A DNA stretch of 53,064 nucleotides, taken from positions 1 to 53,064 of IMG/VR virus record IMGVR_UViG_3300018036_000012; one strand, 5' to 3'. Made by a program: the position numbers and the translations under genes. This document shows positions 25,539 through 33,530 of this stretch, piece by piece (position 1 is the stretch's first letter; every line of letters begins with the position of its first letter). The stretch is from a virus. The notes under the pieces are model-generated. The model worked only from the letters and a program-made list of their open reading frames with translations, did not search any database and was not told the DNA's origin.

Positions 25539-26097
25539 TTTTGCATGCGGCGGGATTGTTACTACTATTTTAAACAATCAGCAGATTAAATGGAACCCTA
25601 GGCTAGACGGCAGTGTAGATAGTTACGAGCACCAAGACCTTAAAAATGTTAAAATTTTTCACGAAGGCTACCGCACAAGCAAACCGGGTGTTTGGTATCA
25701 GACACACCTTGAAGATGTTTCACTTGATCTTTTTGATAAAAAATTAATCATCACAACAGAGAACATCTACAGTCGATATATAATATTTTTAAGATGTTAT
25801 AAGTTTCTACATCCAAATTGGACGGAAGATAACACTCCAGAATCTATAGATAAAATAAGAGAATTAGCAAAAACATATGCTATACCAAGAATAACCAAGG
25901 CTCGACCAGGGTGTAAAAGTATAGAATTAATTAATTTAATTGAGGACAATCACAAATTATTCGATACAAATAATGCTCAATGGAAAATCTGGAAAGAAAA
26001 AAACAGTTACCTGTATGAAAGAAATATGTGGACACTGAAAAGGTTTAGCGAAGCACTTTGGGAAACAGAAAACCAACAACTTTTTAAATATACATAA
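25507..26097 (+). CDS. Hypothetical protein downstream of the radical SAM gene
   Basis: 196 residues. It begins within the end of the radical SAM gene (32-base overlap) and shows PNILIATDFACGGIVTTILNN followed by a region with KLIITTENIYSRYIIFLR and a Trp-rich C-terminus. The opening resembles a nucleotide-binding strand-loop-helix, but no firm family can be given. Coupling with the radical SAM gene suggests partner or substrate, which is inference. Confidence 0.55.
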   Translation: MKLPNILIATDFACGGIVTTILNNQQIKWNPRLDGSVDSYEHQDLKNVKIFHEGYRTSKPGVWYQTHLEDVSLDLFDKKLIITTENIYSRYIIFLRCYKFLHPNWTEDNTPESIDKIRELAKTYAIPRITKARPGCKSIELINLIEDNHKLFDTNNAQWKIWKEKNSYLYERNMWTLKRFSEALWETENQQLFKYT

Positions 26098-26101
26098 ATA
26101 C
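26094..26101 (+). promoter_or_regulatory. Late-type promoter box (ATAAATAC)
   Basis: ATAAATAC overlaps the preceding stop codon and lies 20 bases before the ATG at 26122. It opens the late gene block 26122-29739. Confidence 0.7.
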
Positions 26102-26121
26102 TAAAAAGGACAAACAAAGTC

Positions 26122-26382
26122 ATGCAAAAAAAGACTCGCAGCATCTTTGATGAGCTAGATGGCATTTACAATGAGCGTTATAAAAAACTCGAAGAACGTG
26201 AATATGTCGTCGAGAGTCGTGCTAGTAATGTTATTGCTAGCGCAGTGCGTCTGATGGAACAAATTGAAGAATTATACACTGCTGAGCAAGCTGAAAATTT
26301 ACAACGCAAATTGTTAAATGCCATCCGAACACGAGATCCTGGCAAGTTTTCCAGATCAGTGAGACGTACAAATGAAAAGTAA
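26122..26382 (+). CDS. Small helical hypothetical protein (late)
   Basis: 86 residues, strongly helical and charged (IFDELDGIYNERYKKLEER, LYTAEQAENLQRKLLNAI). It is the first gene after a late-type box and overlaps the next gene by 11 bases. Probably a small capsid or scaffold-associated protein judging from position, but no family is recognised. Confidence 0.6.
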   Translation: MQKKTRSIFDELDGIYNERYKKLEEREYVVESRASNVIASAVRLMEQIEELYTAEQAENLQRKLLNAIRTRDPGKFSRSVRRTNEK

Positions 26383-26917
26383 AGCACAACTAATACAAGA
26401 AAATCTATTAGCAGAACTTGAAAAAGTATCTGAAATTGAATTTTTTAAAAAAGCCGGAAAAGCTGTCTCTGGGGTTGCCACTGGTTTGGATAAACTTAGT
26501 AATCTTGGCAAAAAAGTACAAGACTATGATCCAGCTAAACCTACTGTAAAGAAAACATCAGCAGAGGATCCGCAAGCTTCCTGGGAAGCCAAGCAAAAAG
26601 AAATTGAAGACACAGCACGTAAAGCTGCATTAAAGAAAAAACTAGGCAAAAGCTCGGCTGATATTGCTCAGTATCGTAAAGAAAAAGCCGAAAAAGCTGC
26701 TATTGCAAAAAGTATTTCTAGACAAAAGAAAAAACGCCCTAGCAGCATTGCTACAGGAATTGCAAAGTCAGCACCAGTTGCGCCAACACCGGTACCTGGA
26801 CAAAAAGCCAAAGCAAACAAGCAATCTAAGCTTCCTGCAATTGGTGGAATACTACCAACCGATCCGAGATATCCAGCGTTGGCAGCAAAAGTTGCTGCGG
26901 CTGAGAAAAACAAATAA
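26372..26917 (+). CDS. Lys/Ala-rich hypothetical protein (late)
   Basis: 181 residues, very basic and low-complexity with many Lys-Ala and Pro-Ala stretches. The N-terminal 50 residues are predicted helical, and a DPRYPALAAKVAAAEK tail follows a linker rich in Lys and Pro. This composition fits a DNA-packaging or internal capsid protein, or a linker protein. It is in the late block and has no membrane or enzymatic motif. Confidence 0.6.
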   Translation: MKSKAQLIQENLLAELEKVSEIEFFKKAGKAVSGVATGLDKLSNLGKKVQDYDPAKPTVKKTSAEDPQASWEAKQKEIEDTARKAALKKKLGKSSADIAQYRKEKAEKAAIAKSISRQKKKRPSSIATGIAKSAPVAPTPVPGQKAKANKQSKLPAIGGILPTDPRYPALAAKVAAAEKNK

Positions 26918-26926
26918 GGTAAAAGC

Positions 26927-28807
26927 ATGAAACTTCTCAAGGAAGGCGGCAACGTTTTTAAAGATTCCGATGGTGCAAGTGCTACACAGCGCATTAACCA
27001 AACTGATGTTAAGTCAACTGTGGCCTGGCTCGAGCAACTAACTGGACTACCTCTTATGGATAACATGCTGGGAAGCACAGGACAAAAACCAACATCTGGT
27101 GATTTAGACCTTGCAGTTGACAGCACAGTTATGAGCAAAGAAGAACTTAGTAACAGGTTAACACAATGGGCAACCAGTCATGGGTTTGATCCAGTAGAAT
27201 GGACAAAGAAAAGCGGCATTAGTGTGCATTTTAAAACACCTATTACAGGACGAGAAGATCGCGGATATGTACAAACTGACTTTATGTTTGTGCAAAAGCC
27301 AGCGTTCAGCAAGTTTATACTGCGCAGTGATCCCAACAGTGAATACAAGGGTGCAACACGAAATGTACTCATTAATAGTATTGCAAAAGCGGCAGGTCTT
27401 AAACTCAATCAGAATTCGGGATTGTATCGCAGGGAAGACAATGCATTTATAACTGATGACCCAGATAAAATTGCTACGCTGTTATTAAATAAAAATGCAA
27501 ACAGAGATGACCTAGCTAGTGTAGAATCTATTATGGCCCAACTTAAATCAGACAAGCAACGTGATGCTAAACTAGATGATTTCCGTGGCTACGCTGAACG
27601 TGAAGGTTTTACTTTTGAAGAAGTAAACGAATCCGGAACTGCCTGGCTTGCACGGTTGCGTGATAGAATTGTATACCAGGGCATGGAAGTCATAACCGAA
27701 AATCCATACACACCTTACAAGCTAACTGAAGGTGTGCGTATTGAGCACCCTGAAGACTTGATCTTTGATTACGGCAGTAAAGGTCTTACACAAGCACTTG
27801 CAGGTCTCAAAAGTGCTGCCGCAGAACCTGCTAAAACAAACACTATTAAATGGGACGGCAAGCCAGCAGTTATATTTGGTAGAGACAGCACAGGAGACTT
27901 TGTGCTCACTGATAAGTCAGGGTTTCTTGCAAAAGGCTACAACGGCTTGGCTAAGTCTCCAAAAGACATTGAACGTATCATGGGCATGCGCAAAGGCGAT
28001 AGAACAGATCTAATTGCAGTGTATGCTAAATTGTTTCCGTTGCTAAGTCGCACAGTGCCCAAGGACTTCCGTGGATACGTGCAAGGTGATTTGCTGTACA
28101 GTGACACTCCTCCATTGGAAGATGGTATGTATGTCTTTACTCCTAATACTGTTACATATCGTGTTGATGCAAACACCCCAATTGGAAAAGCGGTTGGTAA
28201 TAGTGAAGCAGGCGTTGCAGTACACACGTCAATTGATGGTCCAGGTGGCCCTGCAACTCCTGTTACTAGTGCAGTATTAAACAAAGCACCCGGTGTTCTT
28301 ATACTCGACCCAACTATGAAAGACACTGGTAGTAAAATTGAATTAAATGCAAAGTTGATTGCACAAGTGGAAAACATTTACAATAACTATGCACCTGAAA
28401 TTGATGCATTCTTTGCTCCAGGTGAGCTGCGCAGCAGAAAGATAACAAACACACCAGCGTTGATAAAGCAATATATCAACAGCAAAGTGCGCAGTGGCAA
28501 TTATAAAAACATGATCAAAGATTTTGGTCCATGGATTGAACAAAAACAACCAACCAAGGCAGCTCGTATCATTGACTGGATGAATCAAAATAAAAGCGCA
28601 GTTGCAGCATTGTTCAGTGGGTTTTTAAACATCAGTCAACTTAAAAATGACTTGGTACGTCAGTTGGATGCACAAGACCAAGATGTAAAAGCTGACATCG
28701 AAGGTGAACCCGGTCATGAAGGATACGTAGGAGCAGGAATGAAGTTTGTGGATCGTATGAGATTTTCGCAAGCTAACTTTGCACAAAATAATCCAGGACA
28801 AAACTAA
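26927..28807 (+). CDS. Nucleotidyltransferase-fold protein fused to a KxDG ligase-like domain
   Basis: 626 residues. The N-terminal part has SGDLDLAVD with Asp59 and Asp61, the GxxDxD pattern of polymerase-beta-type nucleotidyltransferases. Around residue 307 is IKWDGKPAVIFGRD, which contains the KxDG motif I of RNA/DNA ligases and capping enzymes (Lys308, Asp310, Gly311). A following GFLAKGY segment and a DFRGYVQGDLL block resemble ligase motifs III/IIIa. The C-terminal 150 residues are helical. The combination may repair or modify nucleic-acid ends. It sits in a late operon and is followed by a 1-base-overlapping gene. Confidence 0.65.
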   Translation: MKLLKEGGNVFKDSDGASATQRINQTDVKSTVAWLEQLTGLPLMDNMLGSTGQKPTSGDLDLAVDSTVMSKEELSNRLTQWATSHGFDPVEWTKKSGISVHFKTPITGREDRGYVQTDFMFVQKPAFSKFILRSDPNSEYKGATRNVLINSIAKAAGLKLNQNSGLYRREDNAFITDDPDKIATLLLNKNANRDDLASVESIMAQLKSDKQRDAKLDDFRGYAEREGFTFEEVNESGTAWLARLRDRIVYQGMEVITENPYTPYKLTEGVRIEHPEDLIFDYGSKGLTQALAGLKSAAAEPAKTNTIKWDGKPAVIFGRDSTGDFVLTDKSGFLAKGYNGLAKSPKDIERIMGMRKGDRTDLIAVYAKLFPLLSRTVPKDFRGYVQGDLLYSDTPPLEDGMYVFTPNTVTYRVDANTPIGKAVGNSEAGVAVHTSIDGPGGPATPVTSAVLNKAPGVLILDPTMKDTGSKIELNAKLIAQVENIYNNYAPEIDAFFAPGELRSRKITNTPALIKQYINSKVRSGNYKNMIKDFGPWIEQKQPTKAARIIDWMNQNKSAVAALFSGFLNISQLKNDLVRQLDAQDQDVKADIEGEPGHEGYVGAGMKFVDRMRFSQANFAQNNPGQN

Positions 28808-29739
28808 TGGATCAGCCAGTAACACAAATACAACTTGATGCACTAGAAAAAGCACTTGATAAAGTGTTTGCCCAAGTAGGAATCGATGTTGAGTTTACAA
28901 GACACTTTCTGGATCGTGTAAATGATGAACGCAACGTGCGGCAAATTACAATACAAGAACTGGCAATACTATTTAAAAAAGAATTTCAAAAGTATGCCAA
29001 GCCGATTGCACAACTAGGACCAGATGCACAAGCGGTGCTGAAAGATTTATCATCGGATATCAATGTGCCGTTTGCACTTGTTTGGGACAGTGCAAACCAG
29101 GAACTAGATTTAATTGCTAAAACTGTGATGCGTAAAAAAGATTTCAAAACTCCTAACAAAGAATTTGCAGTCGAACAGACAAGCATATTTCACGAGCTCA
29201 GTGAAAGTCGCATGTGGAAACAAATGAAACAATTAACTGGTCTTAAAATGAGCAAGGTTGCTGAACTGATGTTCGAACAGTTGTTAGCATTGCAGATTTT
29301 TGCACAAAGCGACCCTGCTTATGCAGCACAACAAGCTGCACAAATTATGAGATTACAAAACTTTGATGGGTTTCGTACCAGCCAACCAGACCTTTACAAC
29401 GTGTTAACTATTATGGTTGATCCAGAACGCTTTGACAGTCAAATTGTACAAGATGTACAAGTGAGTGTGCCGGAGTTGCGGTTAAAGCGTAATCTAAGAG
29501 CAATAGCAAAAAACAAATATAATGCCGGCGATTATAATTATTTGATGTTGATGTTACAACGAGAAATGCAAGATTACCTACCGGCTCCGCTGATACAAAT
29601 GCGTAGACAAATTGGCAATTGGGATCGTACAAAGCCGCAAGACAGGAAAGTTATTGTAGATCGACTCATGCTGCAAATGCGTGAACGTGGATTTCAAAAC
29701 GAAAGTTATGAAAGACTGAGAACACTCGATATTTCATAA
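28807..29739 (+). CDS. Hypothetical late protein
   Basis: 310 residues. The N-terminal region has FTRHFLDRVNDERNVRQITIQEL followed by FALVWDSANQELDLIAKTVM, a pattern recalling small RelE-like/phage-associated folds, while the rest is helical with many Gln and Met. It starts one base after the ligase-like protein begins its stop, suggesting coupled synthesis and perhaps complex formation. No catalytic residues can be assigned. Function unknown. Confidence 0.6.
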   Translation: MDQPVTQIQLDALEKALDKVFAQVGIDVEFTRHFLDRVNDERNVRQITIQELAILFKKEFQKYAKPIAQLGPDAQAVLKDLSSDINVPFALVWDSANQELDLIAKTVMRKKDFKTPNKEFAVEQTSIFHELSESRMWKQMKQLTGLKMSKVAELMFEQLLALQIFAQSDPAYAAQQAAQIMRLQNFDGFRTSQPDLYNVLTIMVDPERFDSQIVQDVQVSVPELRLKRNLRAIAKNKYNAGDYNYLMLMLQREMQDYLPAPLIQMRRQIGNWDRTKPQDRKVIVDRLMLQMRERGFQNESYERLRTLDIS

Positions 29740-29744
29740 ACGTG

Positions 29745-29752
29745 CTAAATAA
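29745..29752 (+). promoter_or_regulatory. Late-type promoter box (CTAAATAA)
   Basis: CTAAATAA lies 44 bases before the ATG at 29797 and directly after the previous stop. Confidence 0.55.
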
Positions 29753-29796
29753 AAGTAGGGACAGTAATGTTCCAACCATTATTTAGGAGAAATAAA

Positions 29797-30054
29797 ATGG
29801 CTGAAATTTCAACAACCGCAACAGTTAAGCAAGGCCAAGGTCTTGGTCCAACAACATACATCTATGCAGTAGCAACTGGTACAATCACAGTAGCAGCCGC
29901 TTGCACAGCAATCACAACAACATATGGTGGCACAATTGCCGCTGTTGAAGGTGTAGCAGACGGCAACCACGTTGCTGTACAAGGCGGCCCAGGTGGCGCA
30001 GAAGCAGTCAGTGGCATCTCACTAGTTGCAACATTTGCTAACCCATCTGCATAA
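29797..30054 (+). CDS. Small Ala/Thr/Gly-rich protein, likely abundant virion component
   Basis: 85 residues from the ATG at 29797, which has AGGAGAAAT as ribosome binding site; an upstream start at 29767 adds 10 residues and is less likely. The sequence is dominated by Ala, Thr, Gly and Val with almost no charge (TTYGGTIAAVEGVADG). A late-type box precedes it and a strong terminator follows, so it is a single-gene late transcript. This fits a highly expressed capsid decoration or tail component, which is inference. Confidence 0.65.
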   Translation: MAEISTTATVKQGQGLGPTTYIYAVATGTITVAAACTAITTTYGGTIAAVEGVADGNHVAVQGGPGGAEAVSGISLVATFANPSA

Positions 30055-30080
30055 TAACTTAATTTAAGTTCACTCATTAA

Positions 30081-30110
30081 AACCCTAGTTTTTGTAACTA
30101 GGGTTTTTTT
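30081..30110 (+). terminator. Rho-independent terminator
   Basis: AACCCTAGTT (30081-30090) pairs perfectly with AACTAGGGTT (30096-30105) around TTTGT, followed by a T run. Confidence 0.92.
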
Positions 30111-30153
30111 GTGGCTAAGTAATATTACTAGCTTGTAGTATTGGACTTTGAAC

Positions 30154-30597
30154 ATGCAATTAATTGAAATAGTAACAGTATTTGACTGCACTTGCACTGG
30201 TACAACAAGTCACCGAAAATTACAAGATGCACCTATTATAAACAAAGTTGGTAAATCTATTAGTACAGTTGATGAATGGAATTTCAGCAGAAATCAACAA
30301 CGCAATTGGGAAACTATATTACAGTGTGTTGGACTAAAAACACAAGCAATTGACATTACAGATCCGGTTTGTACAAATTTAGGAAAAAATAAGTACTGGA
30401 AACTTTCGTTTTGTGTTGAACAACCTGATATATTCAATGATGGTGAAGACGAACTTGGTTTACTAAAAAACGACATGCACGGCGTTCCTATGATAGTAGG
30501 GCTTACAGAATACTACAAAGAAGGATTTTTATTTCCTTACTTGATCACACATGGTTCTAAATCTAACATTAAATTCAAGGCAGTAACTTTAGAATAG
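30154..30597 (+). CDS. Hypothetical protein
   Basis: 147 residues from the ATG at 30154 (a TTG at 30148 is also in frame). Cysteines are frequent (FDCTCTG, QCVGLKTQ, DPVCTNLG), and the C-terminus has VGLTEYYKEGFLFPYLITHG, which is the only pattern that looks conserved. No promoter box is clear; it follows a terminator by 43 bases, so an unseen promoter must exist. Function unknown. Confidence 0.55.
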   Translation: MQLIEIVTVFDCTCTGTTSHRKLQDAPIINKVGKSISTVDEWNFSRNQQRNWETILQCVGLKTQAIDITDPVCTNLGKNKYWKLSFCVEQPDIFNDGEDELGLLKNDMHGVPMIVGLTEYYKEGFLFPYLITHGSKSNIKFKAVTLE

Positions 30598-30607
30598 TGT
30601 ATATTTG

Positions 30608-30615
30608 ATAAATAT
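30608..30615 (+). promoter_or_regulatory. Late-type promoter box (ATAAATAT)
   Basis: ATAAATAT lies 27 bases before the ATG at 30643. Confidence 0.5.
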
Positions 30616-30642
30616 CTTTAACAAATATTATTAGAGGTTACC

Positions 30643-30909
30643 ATGAATGATACAACACCCATTGAGAAAAAAAGTCTAGAAGCGCACGTAGACTTATGCG
30701 CAGAGAGATATAAATTAATGTCTCACCAGATTGTGACTGTAAATAGTAAAGTTGATGCTCTTGAGATGTTGATCAAAGAGGTTCACGACATGGTAGCAGC
30801 GATGACCCAACGCCGCAATGACCAATTAATCAGCTGGGGAGCTGGCATAATTGCAACTCTTATTGGAGTAGTTGGATGGTTAGTAATAAGCTACGTAATA
30901 GTTACGTAA
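30643..30909 (+). CDS. Small membrane-anchored protein with coiled-coil segment
   Basis: 88 residues. An amphipathic N-terminal part (KSLEAHVDLCAERYKLM, VNSKVDALEMLIKEVHDMV) is followed by one C-terminal transmembrane helix (WGAGIIATLIGVVGWLVISY). The topology is that of a tail-anchored protein or small virion membrane-interacting protein. It overlaps the next ORF by 34 bases. Function unknown. Confidence 0.6.
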   Translation: MNDTTPIEKKSLEAHVDLCAERYKLMSHQIVTVNSKVDALEMLIKEVHDMVAAMTQRRNDQLISWGAGIIATLIGVVGWLVISYVIVT

Positions 30910-31370
30910 ACAAAGCTGTTAGAAAATTAACAGATATTGTAAAAGAAAATTTACTAGAAAATAACAACGTTATTACTAGAAGCGGTGATAGCATTTCTGC
31001 ATTCAAGCATTACCGTATTGTTAAAACAGAAAATTACTCATACAACATTTATAAAGACAACTGTTTGATTACAACAGTGAGTTCCAGCAGGGTTGCACTT
31101 GCATGGTGTATATACGATAAACATAGTAAATTAACAGATGCAACACAATTAATTAAACACGAAAACGAACTAATTAGAAGACAAAGTGAAATGATGCACT
31201 ATCGCTGTTTTATCAACAGTGATAAAATCACCGAAACTCGACGAAATATCACAATTAACAGGTTGGACGACACAAAAGATCGTTATCACATATTACAGAA
31301 ATACATTGATAAATATATAAACATTGCTAAATACTGTCAGCAAAAAGGATTTGATAATGAAACTATTTGA
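30876..31370 (+). CDS. Hypothetical protein
   Basis: 164 residues, basic, with a middle segment KHYRIVKTENYSYNIYKDN and a long helical C-terminus (INRLDDTKDRYHILQKYIDKYINIA). The ATG at 30876 lies inside the preceding membrane-protein gene, and no downstream start is better supported. The end overlaps the ATG of the 31357 gene. Function unknown. Confidence 0.5.
   Translation: MVSNKLRNSYVNKAVRKLTDIVKENLLENNNVITRSGDSISAFKHYRIVKTENYSYNIYKDNCLITTVSSSRVALAWCIYDKHSKLTDATQLIKHENELIRRQSEMMHYRCFINSDKITETRRNITINRLDDTKDRYHILQKYIDKYINIAKYCQQKGFDNETI
31327..31334 (+). promoter_or_regulatory. Late-type promoter box (CTAAATAC)
   Basis: CTAAATAC is inside the end of the preceding gene, 22 bases before the ATG at 31357. 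Confidence 0.65.
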
Positions 31371-32409
31371 CCTGGAATCGTCACAAACTAAACAGTCACA
31401 AAAAGTTATGGAAAGTTATTTTCATAACAAAGTTGACTTCACTGCATTGGCCCCGGAAAAAGCCAAAGGCATGTTGAAAAAAGTTCGTGGCTTGATCAGT
31501 GAGCACCGCAACAGTAAACGTTTGCACACCAGTGAAAAAGATGCTGGGTATTTGCAACTATTGGTTATGGAACGTGGGCTTAGTGCTAGGTTGTCAATGG
31601 ATGAAAACAGTCCAGCAGATCCAATGGTCAAGCAAAGCTTGAATAAAATTAAAAGCCAGCAAACAATCAGTCCAGCAGAACAAAATGCACTTGCTAAAAA
31701 GCTTAATACAAATCCCCAAACGCTAACAAAAGCACTAGCAGGCACAGCCATTGCCGGCCCAGATAAGGCAGTGGCTGATCAGTTGTCAGGTATGCTAGCT
31801 ACAACCGAAGCTAAAGATGACTATTCTGCTAAAAAGGCAGCCGCTGGTAAAGACATTGGCAAACCAGGTAAAAACTTTGCTAAAATTGCTAAAAATGCTG
31901 CTAAAAAATATGGTTCAAAGGCAGCGGGCGAAAGAGTTGCTGGTGCTGTTCTAAACAAGCTACGCAACGAAGGAACCACAGTAACAATGGATGGTCGTTA
32001 TTTAACTGAAGATGAAGTACAGCAAGCTCAAGTTGTTTTAGCTGCACAGGATATGGTCGACAGAATGCAAAGCATGCTAGAAGATGTAACTGCTATGCAA
32101 TTTAAAGATTTGCCTGCGTTGAGTACTAGTATTGCAAGTACAGTTGGCACAAATGAAGCACAAGCATTTAACAACGAAGCCAGTGCAGCACTAGCTGCAC
32201 TAGTTGATGCAGTGCAAGCTGCTAAACTTGGCGTTGAAAGTGCACAAGGCACACTTACTGGACAAGAACCAGTTGTTCCAGGTGCCGAAGAAGAAGTTGG
32301 CTTTGATGCAGATATGGATGTGGATGCCGAAGTTGATGATGTTGATGTAGACATAGATGTCGATGTTGAAGAACCAGAAATGGGCAGTCTAGGAAGAGCT
32401 CGTAGATAA
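31357..32409 (+). CDS. Probable capsid-core/scaffold-like virion protein
   Basis: 350 residues from the ATG at 31357, preceded by AAGGAT. Helical, Ala-rich N-terminal two thirds (KLFDLESSQTKQSQ, AKIAKNAAKKYGSKAAGE) end in a very acidic tail with repeated Val-Asp (DADMDVDAEVDDVDVDID). An acidic tail with helical body is typical of prohead core or scaffold proteins in T4-like phages. Late-type control is consistent. The specific T4 counterpart cannot be named. Confidence 0.6.
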   Translation: MKLFDLESSQTKQSQKVMESYFHNKVDFTALAPEKAKGMLKKVRGLISEHRNSKRLHTSEKDAGYLQLLVMERGLSARLSMDENSPADPMVKQSLNKIKSQQTISPAEQNALAKKLNTNPQTLTKALAGTAIAGPDKAVADQLSGMLATTEAKDDYSAKKAAAGKDIGKPGKNFAKIAKNAAKKYGSKAAGERVAGAVLNKLRNEGTTVTMDGRYLTEDEVQQAQVVLAAQDMVDRMQSMLEDVTAMQFKDLPALSTSIASTVGTNEAQAFNNEASAALAALVDAVQAAKLGVESAQGTLTGQEPVVPGAEEEVGFDADMDVDAEVDDVDVDIDVDVEEPEMGSLGRARR

Positions 32410-32410
32410 T

Positions 32411-32755
32411 ATGCGATTTCGCGAGTTTAGAGAATCGGTTGATCATCCATCGCCCCAGCAACTTATGGCGCTTGCCGAATACTTGCTGGGACGAACTGAT
32501 GATGCTAACAGTGAAAAAGCAGTGCCTATAGATGCGTTTTTAAGCATGGCACACAATATGGGTGTAAGCATAACTGATAAGCAACTTCGCAACTTAGCAG
32601 GACATGACCCGTTAAAAAATGTTATTGTTAATGTCACTGACGATGAAGTTATACTCAGCGGCGGCGCTAACATAGAAGCCGACGATACTATGACAGTTGA
32701 TCAAGCAAGAGACACAGTTGCAGACATGGCAGATTCGGCTAACGATTTAACTTGA
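32411..32755 (+). CDS. Hypothetical late protein
   Basis: 114 residues, acidic. It opens MRFREFRESVD, a short N-terminal tag also seen in phage head proteins, and continues with a helical segment and NVTDDEVILSGG. It follows the scaffold-like gene by one base and is probably cotranscribed. Function unknown. Confidence 0.55.
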   Translation: MRFREFRESVDHPSPQQLMALAEYLLGRTDDANSEKAVPIDAFLSMAHNMGVSITDKQLRNLAGHDPLKNVIVNVTDDEVILSGGANIEADDTMTVDQARDTVADMADSANDLT

Positions 32756-32780
32756 CAAGCAATTAATAACATGTTATGTT
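32752..32780 (+). promoter_or_regulatory. Sigma70-like promoter with dyad (leaderless)
   Basis: TTGACA at 32752-32757, a 17-bp spacer and TATGTT at 32775-32780. ATAACATGTTAT (32766-32777) is a perfect palindrome overlapping the -10. The ATG at 32787 falls on the expected transcription start. Confidence 0.65.
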
Positions 32781-32786
32781 AGTAAC

Positions 32787-33491
32787 ATGACATTAATTAA
32801 ACCTAAGTACGATTATACACCCATTTCCCGTAAACAGATAGATGGTAAACGCAAGTACATGACACCTGATGGCGGTGCAGTTGCAAGTGTTACAACTATT
32901 CTTGATGCTACAAGCGATAAGTCTGGTCTTATTGCTTGGCGTAAACGTGTAGGCGAAAAGAAAGCACAAGAAGTTGTAACTGAAGCTGCTGGTGTTGGCA
33001 CACGTATGCACAAGTATCTTGAGGACTACGTTGAATTCGGCGAATGGCCCACCCCGGGTAGTAATCCGTTTGCTAAAAAGGCACATGCAATGGCAACACA
33101 AGTGCGTGATAATGCTCTAGTAGATGTAGATGAGATTTGGGGTAGCGAAGTTGCTCTTTATGTTCCGCAGATGTATGCTGGTACTACTGACCTAGTAGGC
33201 GTATACAAAGGTCAGCCCTGTATTATGGACTTTAAACAGACCAACAAGCCTAAGAAGCTAGAGTATGTACAAAACTACTTCCTACAGCTAGTAGCATACG
33301 CAGAAGCACACAACGAAATCTACGGTACCAACATTCGCGAAGGACATATCTTTATGTGTAGTCGCGGAGATGACGGTATGCTGTTAGGTGGCGAAACTTA
33401 TCAACAGTTCGATGTGTGGCCAGATGAATACGATGAATGGCGTAACGAATGGTACAATAGGGTATATACATATTACGAGAAACATGCATAG
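32787..33491 (+). CDS. PD-(D/E)XK-type exonuclease (RecB/Cas4-like)
   Basis: 234 residues. The core is GTTDLVGVYKGQPCIMDFKQT, giving the Asp...Asp-x-Lys pattern of the PD-(D/E)XK superfamily, preceded by GSEVALYVPQMY and followed by a QLVAYAEAH helix as in RecB-type nuclease modules. An N-terminal GVGTRMHKYLED block is the usual His-containing motif. Such phage nucleases process recombination or host DNA. The promoter predicts leaderless translation. It is followed by a late-type box for the tail-spike gene. Confidence 0.85.
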   Translation: MTLIKPKYDYTPISRKQIDGKRKYMTPDGGAVASVTTILDATSDKSGLIAWRKRVGEKKAQEVVTEAAGVGTRMHKYLEDYVEFGEWPTPGSNPFAKKAHAMATQVRDNALVDVDEIWGSEVALYVPQMYAGTTDLVGVYKGQPCIMDFKQTNKPKKLEYVQNYFLQLVAYAEAHNEIYGTNIREGHIFMCSRGDDGMLLGGETYQQFDVWPDEYDEWRNEWYNRVYTYYEKHA

Positions 33492-33496
33492 TATAG

Positions 33497-33504
33497 GTAA
33501 ATAC
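33497..33504 (+). promoter_or_regulatory. Late-type promoter box (GTAAATAC)
   Basis: GTAAATAC lies 26 bases before the ATG at 33531. Confidence 0.6.
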
Positions 33505-33530
33505 ACTTAGATTCCGGAGTTTAACACAAT

